A DNA stretch of 5,387 bases, from the NCBI GenBank assembly GCA_003488415.1, contig DNLQ01000188.1, forward strand, positions 1 to 5,387. Reading direction: 5' to 3'. The translations under genes and the position numbers were made by a program. The notes below the pieces were generated by a model. The model had not been told where the DNA came from. It did not search any database and was given only the letters and a program-made list of their open reading frames with translations. Of this stretch, positions 1 through 5,316 are shown one piece after another (within the stretch, counting starts at the first letter, position 1; every line of letters begins with the position of its first letter). The stretch is from Ruminococcus sp. (GTDB lineage: Bacteria > Bacillota > Clostridia > Oscillospirales > Ruminococcaceae).

Positions 1-22
1 TATTAGCTTAATAAATGCACAA

Positions 23-54
23 TGCCCCGAAGCGCTTTTAAACGCTTCGGGGCA
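23..54 (-). terminator. Hairpin terminator ending the leftmost minus-strand block
   Basis: Perfect 12-bp inverted repeat: TGCCCCGAAGCG at 23-34 and its reverse complement at 43-54, with an 8-nt loop. It lies about 50 nt beyond the stop of the YdbC-like gene. On the minus strand the stem is followed by TTGTGCATTTATT, a broken rather than pure T tract, so termination may be less efficient than at the other terminators here. On the plus strand the following bases are AAAACTTCTATATT, so action in that direction is less likely. Confidence 0.7.
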
Positions 55-106
55 AAACTTCTATATTGGTATACTTAGTATGCCGTGCAGCTTTTTGTTT
101 CTTGGC

Positions 107-346
107 TTATTCCTCGTCGAAGGAATCAAGGTCGATTCCGCTGAGTATCTCCTTGAGCTCTGCAAGCTCGTCGGCGGTAAGAGTAACACCCTTGCCCATT
201 CTGCTGTGATCCGGTGCCCATTCACGAATATCGTACTTGGGATCGTGGTCGTTCCAGCTTACCATATTAAGCTCCTTAGTCCAGCCCTTAGCGTTTTCTG
301 AAAGTACACCCAGTTTTTCTGTGATCTCGTATTTAAGCTCTGCCAT
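107..346 (-). CDS. ydbC: YdbC-like PC4-fold single-stranded nucleic acid binding protein
   Basis: A 79-residue acidic protein that matches from memory the small bacterial YdbC family (PC4 fold, the family of the Lactococcus lactis YdbC structure). Family members are cytoplasmic dimers that bind single-stranded DNA, and possibly RNA, with little sequence preference. Seen in the sequence: a beta-rich first half with GWTKELNMVSWN (21-32), the signature KYDIREWAPDH (37-47), then MGKGVTLT (50-57) opening into a C-terminal amphipathic helix (58-70) and an acidic tail. Full length for the family. The ATG is supported by AAAGGAGAGG at 351-360, 4 nt upstream. It has its own promoter (379-407) but also sits 77 nt downstream of the zinc-ribbon gene with no terminator between, so read-through from the alarmone synthetase promoter is possible. 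Its physiological role is unknown; transcription or recombination are inferences from the fold. Confidence 0.88.
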   Translation of the reverse strand: MAELKYEITEKLGVLSENAKGWTKELNMVSWNDHDPKYDIREWAPDHSRMGKGVTLTADELAELKEILSGIDLDSFDEE

Positions 347-378
347 AATACCTCTCCTTTTTACATAATACTTCTATT

Positions 379-407
379 ATTTTATCATAAATGAAGTCTC
401 TTGTCTA
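379..407 (-). promoter_or_regulatory. Sigma-A-type promoter for the YdbC-like gene
   Basis: On the minus strand, -35 TAGACA (402-407) and -10 TAAAAT (379-384) are separated by 17 nt. Each box differs from consensus at one position. Transcription would start near 372, giving a leader of about 26 nt that includes the AAAGGAGAGG ribosome site. The promoter lies just past the stop codon of the zinc-ribbon gene. Confidence 0.6.
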
Positions 408-423
408 TACCCAAAACATTTAA

Positions 424-1563
424 TTATATATCCGCATCATCATCATCCGGAACTGCTGTAATAGTACCGGTGTAACGGATGCCGAGCATATCCAGAGCGT
501 CGTTCCAGCCGAACATACCGAGTGTATCGGAATACCCCATGGCAGTTCGCTGTATCTCCTTGCCGGAGCTGTCCAGCTCGTCACGGAATATAGTCTGGAG
601 CTTATCTGAGGTCTTCTCGTCGGTATACAGTACCCAGCCGCTGCCCTTGAGCTTTACAGTGTAGACGTTGACTCTGCCAGACTCTCCCATATAGTCCACC
701 TGTATTTTCAGCATATATGCCTTTGAGACTTCTTCGTCCATAACGGTGTAATACTTGCGTATCTCCTTCATGGAGGAGTTCTTGACTTTGTCCTTGTCTA
801 TTACTTTTACTTCTGCCTTTGGTTTGCCTTCGTAGCTGCTGTTGCTTTTAAGTATGTCAGTGACATTGGAAAGATACTCGTCAATGTCCTCGGTGACATC
901 CTTCCACTTACCCTCATCTGCTTCCACGTCGCTTTTCAGTTGTGCGATGTGATCTTCGGGTATCACAGCTTCAATTATCCGCTGTGACTTGCAGTGGTTG
1001 ATGCCGCTCACGATCTTGTTCACAGGAGTTTTGTAGGAGCTGCCGAGCATAAAGAGAAGCAGTATCACCAGTGCGATAAGAGCGATGACCGAGAGAACGA
1101 AAAGCAGGCCGCCCTTGAGGAAACCGCCCTTCTTTTTAGTTTTCTCCGGAACAGGGCTTTTTACTTTGTCGCTGCTGAATGGCTCGCTGTAGTAATCGGG
1201 GATAGGATGTGACTCCGGCGCAGCAGCTTCAGAAGCTGCTTCCTCCTTGCGTGACTTCTTATCCTTTTTCTTTTCCTTTTTAGCCTGTTTCTTTTCATGA
1301 TCCTTTTCAGGGACGCTTTCCTTTACAGGCTCAGGTTTTTCCGGTTCCGGTGCTGTTTCCGGTTCAGGGGGATCGGCGGGAGGGAAGGGCAGACAGTCGT
1401 ACTCGTCGTCCTCATCTTCCACAGGCATCACGGGACGTACTTGTTCTGAGTCCGCAGCAGTTTTTTCTTCAGACTCAGCTTCCTTTCTTTTTGCTGTACT
1501 TTCCGGGCAGCCGCACAGCTCGTTCTCCTCCAGTTTCCTGCCGCAGTATTTACAAAATGCCAT
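424..1563 (-). CDS. Zinc-ribbon membrane protein with a charged linker and an exported C-terminal domain
   Basis: No named family could be assigned beyond 'zinc-ribbon domain-containing protein'. Numbering from ATG 1563 (379 residues): an N-terminal zinc ribbon with Cys4, Cys7, Cys17 and Cys19 (CxxC-x9-CxC); an acidic, Pro/Glu-rich linker (about 23-86); a Lys/Glu-rich block (87-108); a further linker; one strong hydrophobic segment (151-174) preceded by KTKKKGG and so probably oriented with the N terminus inside; then an extracytoplasmic domain (175-370) and an acidic DDDDADI tail. Helices followed by strands such as KAEVKVI and RVNVYTVKLKGSGWVLY resemble NTF2-like/DUF4878 lipoprotein domains, but this is a guess from pattern. 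An in-frame GTG lies at 1572, but the GAAAGG at 1574-1579 is 1 nt from it and 10 nt from ATG 1563, and related ribbons commonly begin MAFCxxCG, so the ATG is preferred. It starts 16 nt after the stop of the (p)ppGpp synthetase, so co-transcription and coupled translation are likely. It could sense or scaffold across the membrane; no catalytic motif is visible. Confidence 0.8.
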   Translation of the reverse strand: MAFCKYCGRKLEENELCGCPESTAKRKEAESEEKTAADSEQVRPVMPVEDEDDEYDCLPFPPADPPEPETAPEPEKPEPVKESVPEKDHEKKQAKKEKKKDKKSRKEEAASEAAAPESHPIPDYYSEPFSSDKVKSPVPEKTKKKGGFLKGGLLFVLSVIALIALVILLLFMLGSSYKTPVNKIVSGINHCKSQRIIEAVIPEDHIAQLKSDVEADEGKWKDVTEDIDEYLSNVTDILKSNSSYEGKPKAEVKVIDKDKVKNSSMKEIRKYYTVMDEEVSKAYMLKIQVDYMGESGRVNVYTVKLKGSGWVLYTDEKTSDKLQTIFRDELDSSGKEIQRTAMGYSDTLGMFGWNDALDMLGIRYTGTITAVPDDDDADI

Positions 1564-1573
1564 TTTGTTCACG

Positions 1574-1579
1574 CCTTTC
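1574..1579 (-). promoter_or_regulatory. Ribosome site deciding the zinc-ribbon protein start
   Basis: GAAAGG abuts the TAA of the upstream synthetase gene (1580-1582). Distance to ATG 1563 is 10 nt; distance to GTG 1572 is only 1 nt, too short for initiation. It therefore favours the ATG. Its placement suits re-initiation by ribosomes finishing the synthetase. Confidence 0.6.
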
Positions 1580-2269
1580 TTACATCTCGTTTATCTCAAA
1601 GAATATCCTTTGCATACGCATATCCGTTTCAGCTATCTGGTCAGCGCAGGCACGAAGCTCCTGGGAGATCTCCGGAGTTATCTCATTGGAGGTCTTGTAT
1701 TTGAGCTGATGTTCAAGGCTTGCCCAGAAGTCCATAGCCATGGTGCGTATCTGTATCTCTACCGGAGCATATACCTTCCTGGAGGAAAGATGCACCGGAA
1801 CGTTGAGTACGAGATGAAGGCTCCTGTAGCCGCTCTTCTTGGGGTGCTTTATGTAGTCCTTGCGCTTTATCAGAACGAAGTCGTCACGCCTTGAAAGCAT
1901 ATCTGCAAGGTCATAGATGTCGCTTATGTAGTAGCAGGTCACACGTATGCCTGCGAGGTCAAGGAGATTTCGTCTTGCAGATTCCGGAGTTACGGGAAGT
2001 CCTTTTTTCTGGAGCTTGCCAACAATGGACTCAGCGGATTTTACACGGCTCTCGATATTGTGGATAGGGTTGCGCTGGAATCTGACGTTGAATTCGCCGT
2101 CAAGGTTATTGAGGTAAGTAGTTACGATGTTTATTGCTGATTCGTACAGATGCGAAAGCTGCAGGAACTGGAGCATGGTAACAGCAAACTCATGCTGGCT
2201 CGACTCTCCGCGCTCTATAACGGCAGGCAGTTGATTCAGACCGTCAATGTAAAAATCTATATCACTCAC
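1580..2269 (-). CDS. Small alarmone synthetase, RelA/SpoT nucleotidyltransferase domain (RelQ/YjbM-like)
   Basis: Cytoplasmic GTP pyrophosphokinase that moves pyrophosphate from ATP to the 3'-OH of GDP or GTP to make (p)ppGpp. At 229 residues from GTG 2269 it is near the usual small-synthetase length (about 210-230) and lacks the HD hydrolase, TGS and ACT domains of long Rel proteins, so it can only synthesise. Visible motifs: ESRVKSAESIVGKL (about 73-86, basic ATP-site region), DLAGIRVTCYY (104-114, with the metal-binding Asp of the family), SGYRSLH (146-152, guanine-stacking Tyr), VEIQIRT (170-176, catalytic Glu), DFWASLEH (180-187), and a C-terminal helix ending MQRIFFEINEM. An ATG in frame at 2302 has no ribosome site, whereas AAAAGGAGG (2278-2286) is 8 nt from the GTG. 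It is transcribed from the promoter at 2535-2562 through a leader of about 260 nt. It is first in an apparent operon with the zinc-ribbon membrane protein. RelQ versus RelP assignment is not settled by eye. Confidence 0.93.
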   Translation of the reverse strand: MSDIDFYIDGLNQLPAVIERGESSQHEFAVTMLQFLQLSHLYESAINIVTTYLNNLDGEFNVRFQRNPIHNIESRVKSAESIVGKLQKKGLPVTPESARRNLLDLAGIRVTCYYISDIYDLADMLSRRDDFVLIKRKDYIKHPKKSGYRSLHLVLNVPVHLSSRKVYAPVEIQIRTMAMDFWASLEHQLKYKTSNEITPEISQELRACADQIAETDMRMQRIFFEINEM

Positions 2270-2528
2270 TTTCAAAGCCTCCTTTTCTGTCGTATGTATC
2301 ATGGTGTCTCACACATCCGCAAACCAGGGTTTGCTGCGTGCGGATCGGCAAACAGCAGACGCCAAAAGTTCTTGCCGTTTGCTGTGTATGCAGGCAGGTC
2401 GTTACTTCATCTGCCTGAGACAGCGGACACAAATAGAACAGTGCGTCACACACGATCTCTGCCCGCCGCAGGCATATAAGGGTAAAAACTGATGCCTTAT
2501 GATCTACAGATGCTTTTCTCTCTGTATA
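2270..2528 (-). promoter_or_regulatory. Long, potentially structured 5' leader of the alarmone synthetase mRNA
   Basis: No gene is supported here; the stretch is an untranslated leader if the promoter at 2535-2562 is used. In plus coordinates the pairings seen are: ATAAGG/CCTTAT (2476-2481 with 2495-2500), competing with AGGCAT/ATGCCT (2470-2475 with 2492-2497); CAGGCAG/CTGCCTG (2391-2397 with 2411-2417); a 10-bp stem with one G-U pair (2348-2357 with 2373-2382); and GCAAAC/GTTTGC (2319-2324 with 2329-2334), competing with ATCCGC/GCGGAT (2315-2320 with 2340-2345). I do not recognise a known riboswitch: no T-box GGGTGG motif and no ykkC-type core. No T tract follows the stems, so any control would be on translation or stability rather than by intrinsic termination. 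Confidence 0.5.
2278..2286 (-). promoter_or_regulatory. Strong ribosome site fixing the GTG start of the alarmone synthetase
   Basis: AAAAGGAGG on the minus strand lies 8 nt before GTG 2269. The next in-frame ATG upstream, at 2302, is on the wrong side of this site and is preceded by GTGTGAGACACC, which has no purine-rich ribosome site. The shorter product is therefore preferred. Confidence 0.8.
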
Positions 2529-2534
2529 CATTAT

Positions 2535-2562
2535 ATTATATCAGAAAAAAGAAAAATGTCAA
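2535..2562 (-). promoter_or_regulatory. Consensus sigma-A promoter of the alarmone synthetase operon
   Basis: On the minus strand, a perfect -35 TTGACA (2557-2562) and a perfect -10 TATAAT (2535-2540) are separated by a 16-nt T-rich spacer. A second TATAAT overlaps at 2530-2535 but would give a 21-nt spacer. The expected start is near 2528, about 260 nt before the GTG start codon. It is divergent from the dockerin-gene promoter, with about 55 bp between the two -35 boxes. Confidence 0.8.
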
Positions 2563-2618
2563 CAATAGGAGGATGAACAAAAAACTACAGGATTGACAGA
2601 AACGCATAAAAATTAGTC

Positions 2619-2647
2619 TTGCAAAGCTGAAAAAAATGTGTTATAAT
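2619..2647 (+). promoter_or_regulatory. Sigma-A promoter with extended -10 for the cohesin-dockerin gene
   Basis: TTGCAA (-35, 2619-2624), 17-nt spacer, TATAAT (-10, 2642-2647). TG at 2639-2640 one base before the -10 makes it an extended -10. Transcription would begin around 2654. An in-frame ATG at 2636 lies inside this promoter and so cannot be the start codon. Confidence 0.8.
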
Positions 2648-2656
2648 GGGTGTAGA

Positions 2657-2670
2657 TCATCATATGATGA
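2657..2670. repeat. Perfect 14-bp palindrome at the transcription start of the dockerin gene
   Basis: TCATCATATGATGA equals its own reverse complement. It sits about 10 bp past the -10 box and 1 nt before the CGGAGG ribosome site. The position suits a dimeric repressor operator. As a pure RNA hairpin it would be weak, being AT-rich with almost no loop. No matching regulator is encoded in the window. Confidence 0.5.
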
Positions 2671-2683
2671 CGGAGGTATAAGG

Positions 2684-3565
2684 ATGAAAAAGTTTATCGC
2701 TGCAATGACAGCAGGTGTGCTGATGGCTGCTCCGGCAGGTCTGTTCGGCACTTCTACTGATAAAGCTGTCCCATTTACGGTTTCCGCTGCGGACACTGCA
2801 GCCGCGAAGCCTGTTCTCTCTCTGCCGGATATCGTAATAAGTCCGGAAGATGCTGCTGCGAACCGTGATGTTATGGTATCGCTGACAGTAAGCGACGCCT
2901 TCAAGAAGTATGCCACTGTTGAGATATGGACGGTGTTTGACAGCCGTCTTACTATCGCAAAGGATCAGTCCGGAAATCCTGCTGCAAGTTCAGGTGACGC
3001 ACTGAGACTGCTGAAGAGCTATCTCCGTCCCTCGGCATACTATGACCAGAGTGAAGGAAAACTGGTAGACCTTAACGGAGTGCGTCTTATAGCAGCCGGA
3101 ACTGCCAACTACGGTCTTGACGGAACACTCTTTACTGTGAAGGTGACTCTGCCGGAGAACGTAAAGGAAGGTGACAGGTTCCCTCTGAAATTCTTCTATG
3201 CGGATAAGTCCACCACCAACAATAATTTCGCAAACAGTATGTTCAACAACATAGCCAACGACGAAGCCGGGCAGCAGATGCAGAAATGGGTATTTGAAAA
3301 CGGTCTGAAGGAAGGCTGTATAACTATAGGAGACGCTCCGTCTGCCTCTTACGGGGATGCGAACTGTGACGGAAAGATAAACGTATCCGATGCAGTAGCT
3401 GTTCTGCAATATGCTTCCAACAAGCTCAAGTACAGCCTGGAGGCTCAGGGACTTGTGAATGCTGATGTTGACGGAGACAGCGGCATTACCGGCAGCGATG
3501 CACTTGTGATACAGCAGGTAGACGCCGGAGTTCTGAAGCAGTCCGATCTGCCGCTCGGAAAGTAA
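2684..3565 (+). CDS. Secreted cohesin-like plus dockerin protein (putative small adaptor scaffoldin)
   Basis: A 293-residue exported protein, probably a component of a cellulosome-type complex. Start ATG 2684 follows GGAGG (2672-2676) by 7 nt. Signal peptide: MKK basic start, hydrophobic 5-21, probable cleavage after FTVSA (31-35). Residues 43-217 form a beta-rich domain resembling cohesins: early strands (LSLPDIVIS, VMVSLTVS), YATVEIWTVFDSRLTI, then LIAAGTANYGLDGTLFTVKV and LPENVKEGDRFPLKF, closing with CITIG. The pattern DGTLFTVKV...G..FPL matches the usual cohesin second half. Residues 224-288 are a type I dockerin with two calcium loops, D225-N227-D229-D236 and D261-D263-D265-D272, each leading into a helix. 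Dockerins plug into cohesins on other scaffoldins. A lone cohesin followed by a dockerin is the plan of adaptor scaffoldins such as R. flavefaciens ScaC. The dockerin is certain; the cohesin call is by pattern only and could be another domain of the same fold. No glycoside hydrolase motif is seen. It is a single-gene unit ending at the 3582 terminator. Confidence 0.88.
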   Translation: MKKFIAAMTAGVLMAAPAGLFGTSTDKAVPFTVSAADTAAAKPVLSLPDIVISPEDAAANRDVMVSLTVSDAFKKYATVEIWTVFDSRLTIAKDQSGNPAASSGDALRLLKSYLRPSAYYDQSEGKLVDLNGVRLIAAGTANYGLDGTLFTVKVTLPENVKEGDRFPLKFFYADKSTTNNNFANSMFNNIANDEAGQQMQKWVFENGLKEGCITIGDAPSASYGDANCDGKINVSDAVAVLQYASNKLKYSLEAQGLVNADVDGDSGITGSDALVIQQVDAGVLKQSDLPLGK

Positions 3566-3581
3566 CGTACATATCATTCAG

Positions 3582-3630
3582 AAGCCGCAGTATTCCTGAC
3601 GCTGTTCAGAGGTGCTGCGGCTTTTGTTTT
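3582..3630 (+). terminator. Intrinsic terminator of the cohesin-dockerin gene
   Basis: Stem AAGCCGCAG (3582-3590) pairs perfectly with CTGCGGCTT (3615-3623), with an inner CTGA/TCAG mini-stem (3596-3599 with 3606-3609). The stem runs into TTTTGTTTT. It begins 17 nt after the TAA stop. Confidence 0.88.
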
Positions 3631-3755
3631 CATACGAAATGACGGAGACATGGTAATTATACTGCACGCATAGGCGCATCATATCCATGCGGAAGGAGCT
3701 GTCAAGGTCGCTTGTGAAAAATAAGGTCTGTCGGAGAGCCTGACAGTCAATAGCT

Positions 3756-3788
3756 AAAAACATCCCCCGGCGGCTTGTCGGGGGATGT
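3756..3788 (-). terminator. Intrinsic terminator of the ThrE-type exporter gene
   Basis: Stem ACATCCCCCG (3760-3769) pairs perfectly with CGGGGGATGT (3779-3788) around a 9-nt loop. On the minus strand it is followed by a run of T (complement of 3756-3760). It lies 16 nt past the exporter's stop codon. With the 3582 terminator it bounds a 125-bp gene-free gap between the convergent genes. Confidence 0.88.
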
Positions 3789-3804
3789 CTGCGTTTATTA
3801 CGTT

Positions 3805-5127
3805 TTAACTGCTCTTGCGGAAGTTGTTATCGGTGAAGATACGTGCGAAGATAAGTCCCAGGGGCAGCGCCATAGTCAGCAGCACAGCCTTTGTGAGCCA
3901 CATTGCACCGGTACTTATGTCATTGAGTCCCAGGAAATAGATACCCTTGTACATGAACATTCCCGGCACCATGATGACTATTGAGGGGACTGTGAGGGAG
4001 ATGCGCGGGTAGCCGATGAAACGCTTGATAGCCGATGCGAGTAGTCCGGCTGTGAGTGCGCCGATGAAGGCTGCAACTCCAATTGGTATTCCGGTGAGAT
4101 CCAGCAGCTCCAGTCTGAGCGTATTGGCGATCATGCCGATAAGTCCGGCTGTAACAGCCATTTTCTGTTTGCTGTTATAGAGGAAGGAGAAGCCGTATAC
4201 TCCGCAGAAGCTGGCAATAAGACGAAGCAGGAGCTTCATAAGTGCCGGTATCTCGGACTCTGCAAAGTCGGCAGGGGAGAAGCCCAGTGCCATTGCCGTT
4301 ACCCAGCCGGTGAGTGTCGCTGTTACTATTATTATCAGCGCATAGGTGATACGTTCGATTCCTGAGCGCAGATCCAGCTTTGCAAGGTCGATCCCGCCGG
4401 TTATCAGAGGAAATCCGGGGATTATGAACAGCATGGAGCATATGTATCCGGCACGGTGTATCGTGGCTGCTCCGAGGAAAAGCTCCGCAAGGTGTATGAA
4501 TATTATATAGGTGATGCAGGCAGAAGCGACTCCGGCTGTGACATTTGCCATAAGGGTAATGTGCTTCTCCAGCAGCTTCTTCCGGACGAACTGTCCCACA
4601 CCTGCACCGAAGAAGGCGCATATCATCTCGGCAGTACCGCCTCCCAGCAGAAAGGTGAAGGCGCAGCAGGCGAGTGCAGAAGCAAGTGCAATGGCAACAG
4701 CGCCGTAGTTATGGGGGATACTCTGTATCTTATCGAGCATTCTATGGAACTGCTCAGCTGAGTACCTTCCTGCCCGCTCCTGGAAGCCGTCTGCAAAGGA
4801 CTCCAATGCGTCCAGCTGATCGGTATTGATGCCGGTATTGCTCAGTGAGAATGCTCCGGTATATGTCTCTGTACCTGAGATACAGGTATATTCTATTGAC
4901 ATAAGACCGATGTCTGCACTGCAAACTATTCCCAGCGCACGGGAAATCTTGTTCATTGAGGCACGTACTCTCCAGGCGCCTGTACCTACGGACAGCATCA
5001 TCATGCCGATCCTGCCTACGAGTACGGCTTTCTCCTTGAGCGACGCATCTATTACCGGCGCTATATTGTCTGTATCCACGGTATCCAGCCAGTCTATGGA
5101 CATATGCTGTTTTCTGAACCTGCTCAT
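3805..5127 (-). CDS. thrE: ThrE-family threonine/serine exporter (two-part fused form)
   Basis: Inner-membrane secondary transporter of the ThrE family, which exports threonine and serine using the membrane potential in characterised members such as Corynebacterium glutamicum ThrE; substrate here is inferred. The 440 residues join the two halves that are separate in the YjjP/YjjB pair. The soluble N-terminal part (about 30-135) carries the family signature GAWRVRASMNKISRALG (50-66) and the stretch GLMSIEYTCISGTETYTG (74-91). After it come about ten hydrophobic segments, near 142-162, 165-180, 192-213, 228-247, 260-282, 297-316, 323-338, 346-366, 377-396 and 409-430. The second half contains GFPLITGGIDLAKLDLRSGIER (238-259) and VPSIVIMVPGMFMYKG (380-395), typical of the ThrE_2 part. 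ATG 5127 has AAGGAGG (5133-5139) 5 nt upstream. Only 42 nt separate it from the terminator behind tRNA-Ala, and no convincing promoter is visible there. It ends at the 3756 terminator, convergent with the dockerin gene. Confidence 0.92.
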   Translation of the reverse strand: MSRFRKQHMSIDWLDTVDTDNIAPVIDASLKEKAVLVGRIGMMMLSVGTGAWRVRASMNKISRALGIVCSADIGLMSIEYTCISGTETYTGAFSLSNTGINTDQLDALESFADGFQERAGRYSAEQFHRMLDKIQSIPHNYGAVAIALASALACCAFTFLLGGGTAEMICAFFGAGVGQFVRKKLLEKHITLMANVTAGVASACITYIIFIHLAELFLGAATIHRAGYICSMLFIIPGFPLITGGIDLAKLDLRSGIERITYALIIIVTATLTGWVTAMALGFSPADFAESEIPALMKLLLRLIASFCGVYGFSFLYNSKQKMAVTAGLIGMIANTLRLELLDLTGIPIGVAAFIGALTAGLLASAIKRFIGYPRISLTVPSIVIMVPGMFMYKGIYFLGLNDISTGAMWLTKAVLLTMALPLGLIFARIFTDNNFRKSS

Positions 5128-5169
5128 CTGTTCCTCCTTGGAAAGGGTAATATGCTAAAGCGGATGTAC

Positions 5170-5201
5170 AAAAAAATCCCACTGATGTATTCAGTGGGAT
5201 T
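5170..5201 (-). terminator. Intrinsic terminator directly behind tRNA-Ala
   Basis: An 11-bp perfect stem, AATCCCACTGA (5175-5185) with TCAGTGGGATT (5191-5201), 5-nt loop, followed on the minus strand by seven T (complement of 5170-5176). The first base of the stem is the terminal A of the tRNA's encoded CCA, so the terminator abuts the mature tRNA end. Confidence 0.9.
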
Positions 5202-5276
5202 GGTGGAGCATAGGGGACTTGAACCCCTGACCCCCACACTGCCAGTGTGGTGCGCTCCCAACTGCGCTAATGCCCC
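5201..5276 (-). tRNA. tRNA-Ala, anticodon GGC
   Basis: A 76-nt tRNA with encoded CCA (complement of 5201-5203). Acceptor arms GGGGCAT (5270-5276) and ATGCTCC pair fully, including the G3-U70 pair that marks alanine tRNAs. The D arm contains AGCGCAGTTGGGAGCGC. The anticodon arm is CCACA-CTGGCAG-TGTGG with GGC at 34-36, reading GCC and GCU codons. The T arm has GGGTTCAAGTCCC; discriminator is A. It is second in a minus-strand tRNA pair after tRNA-Arg. Confidence 0.97.
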
Positions 5277-5316
5277 GTTCAGCGAGCAGAAGATAATTCT
5301 TCTCACTGTATAAATG

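Noticed and set aside
1222..1240. A 19-nt palindrome, AGCAGCTTC-A-GAAGCTGCT
   Set aside because: It falls in the Glu/Ala/Ser linker of the zinc-ribbon gene (EAASEAAA), where alternating GAA/GCT-type codons readily create such symmetry; no regulatory context.
2270..2528. Known riboswitch or T-box in the synthetase leader
   Set aside because: No T-box GGGTGG motif, ykkC-type core, or other known aptamer signature was recognised, and no terminator hairpin follows; kept only as a structured leader of unknown type.
2262..2531. An 89-codon minus-strand open frame over the leader of the alarmone synthetase
   Set aside because: Its ATG lies within or before the expected transcription start, it has no ribosome site, it overlaps the true GTG start in another frame, and its cysteine-rich, low-similarity composition looks non-coding.
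2636..2683. Longer start for the dockerin protein, adding 16 residues before MKK
   Set aside because: The upstream ATG lies inside the promoter (-10 at 2642-2647), and the GGAGG site and signal peptide both point to ATG 2684.
2990..3577. A 195-codon minus-strand open frame opposite the dockerin gene
   Set aside because: It is antisense to a clearly coding dockerin protein and runs over its calcium loops; no promoter or ribosome site supports it.
3578..3763. A 61-codon minus-strand open frame between the convergent genes
   Set aside because: It begins inside one terminator and ends inside the other, and no ribosome site was found. It is noted only as possible remnant sequence.
4175..4761. 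Long open frames on both strands inside the exporter gene
   Set aside because: They are out-of-frame shadows of the ThrE gene, with unlikely compositions (Arg/His/Cys-rich) and no ribosome sites.
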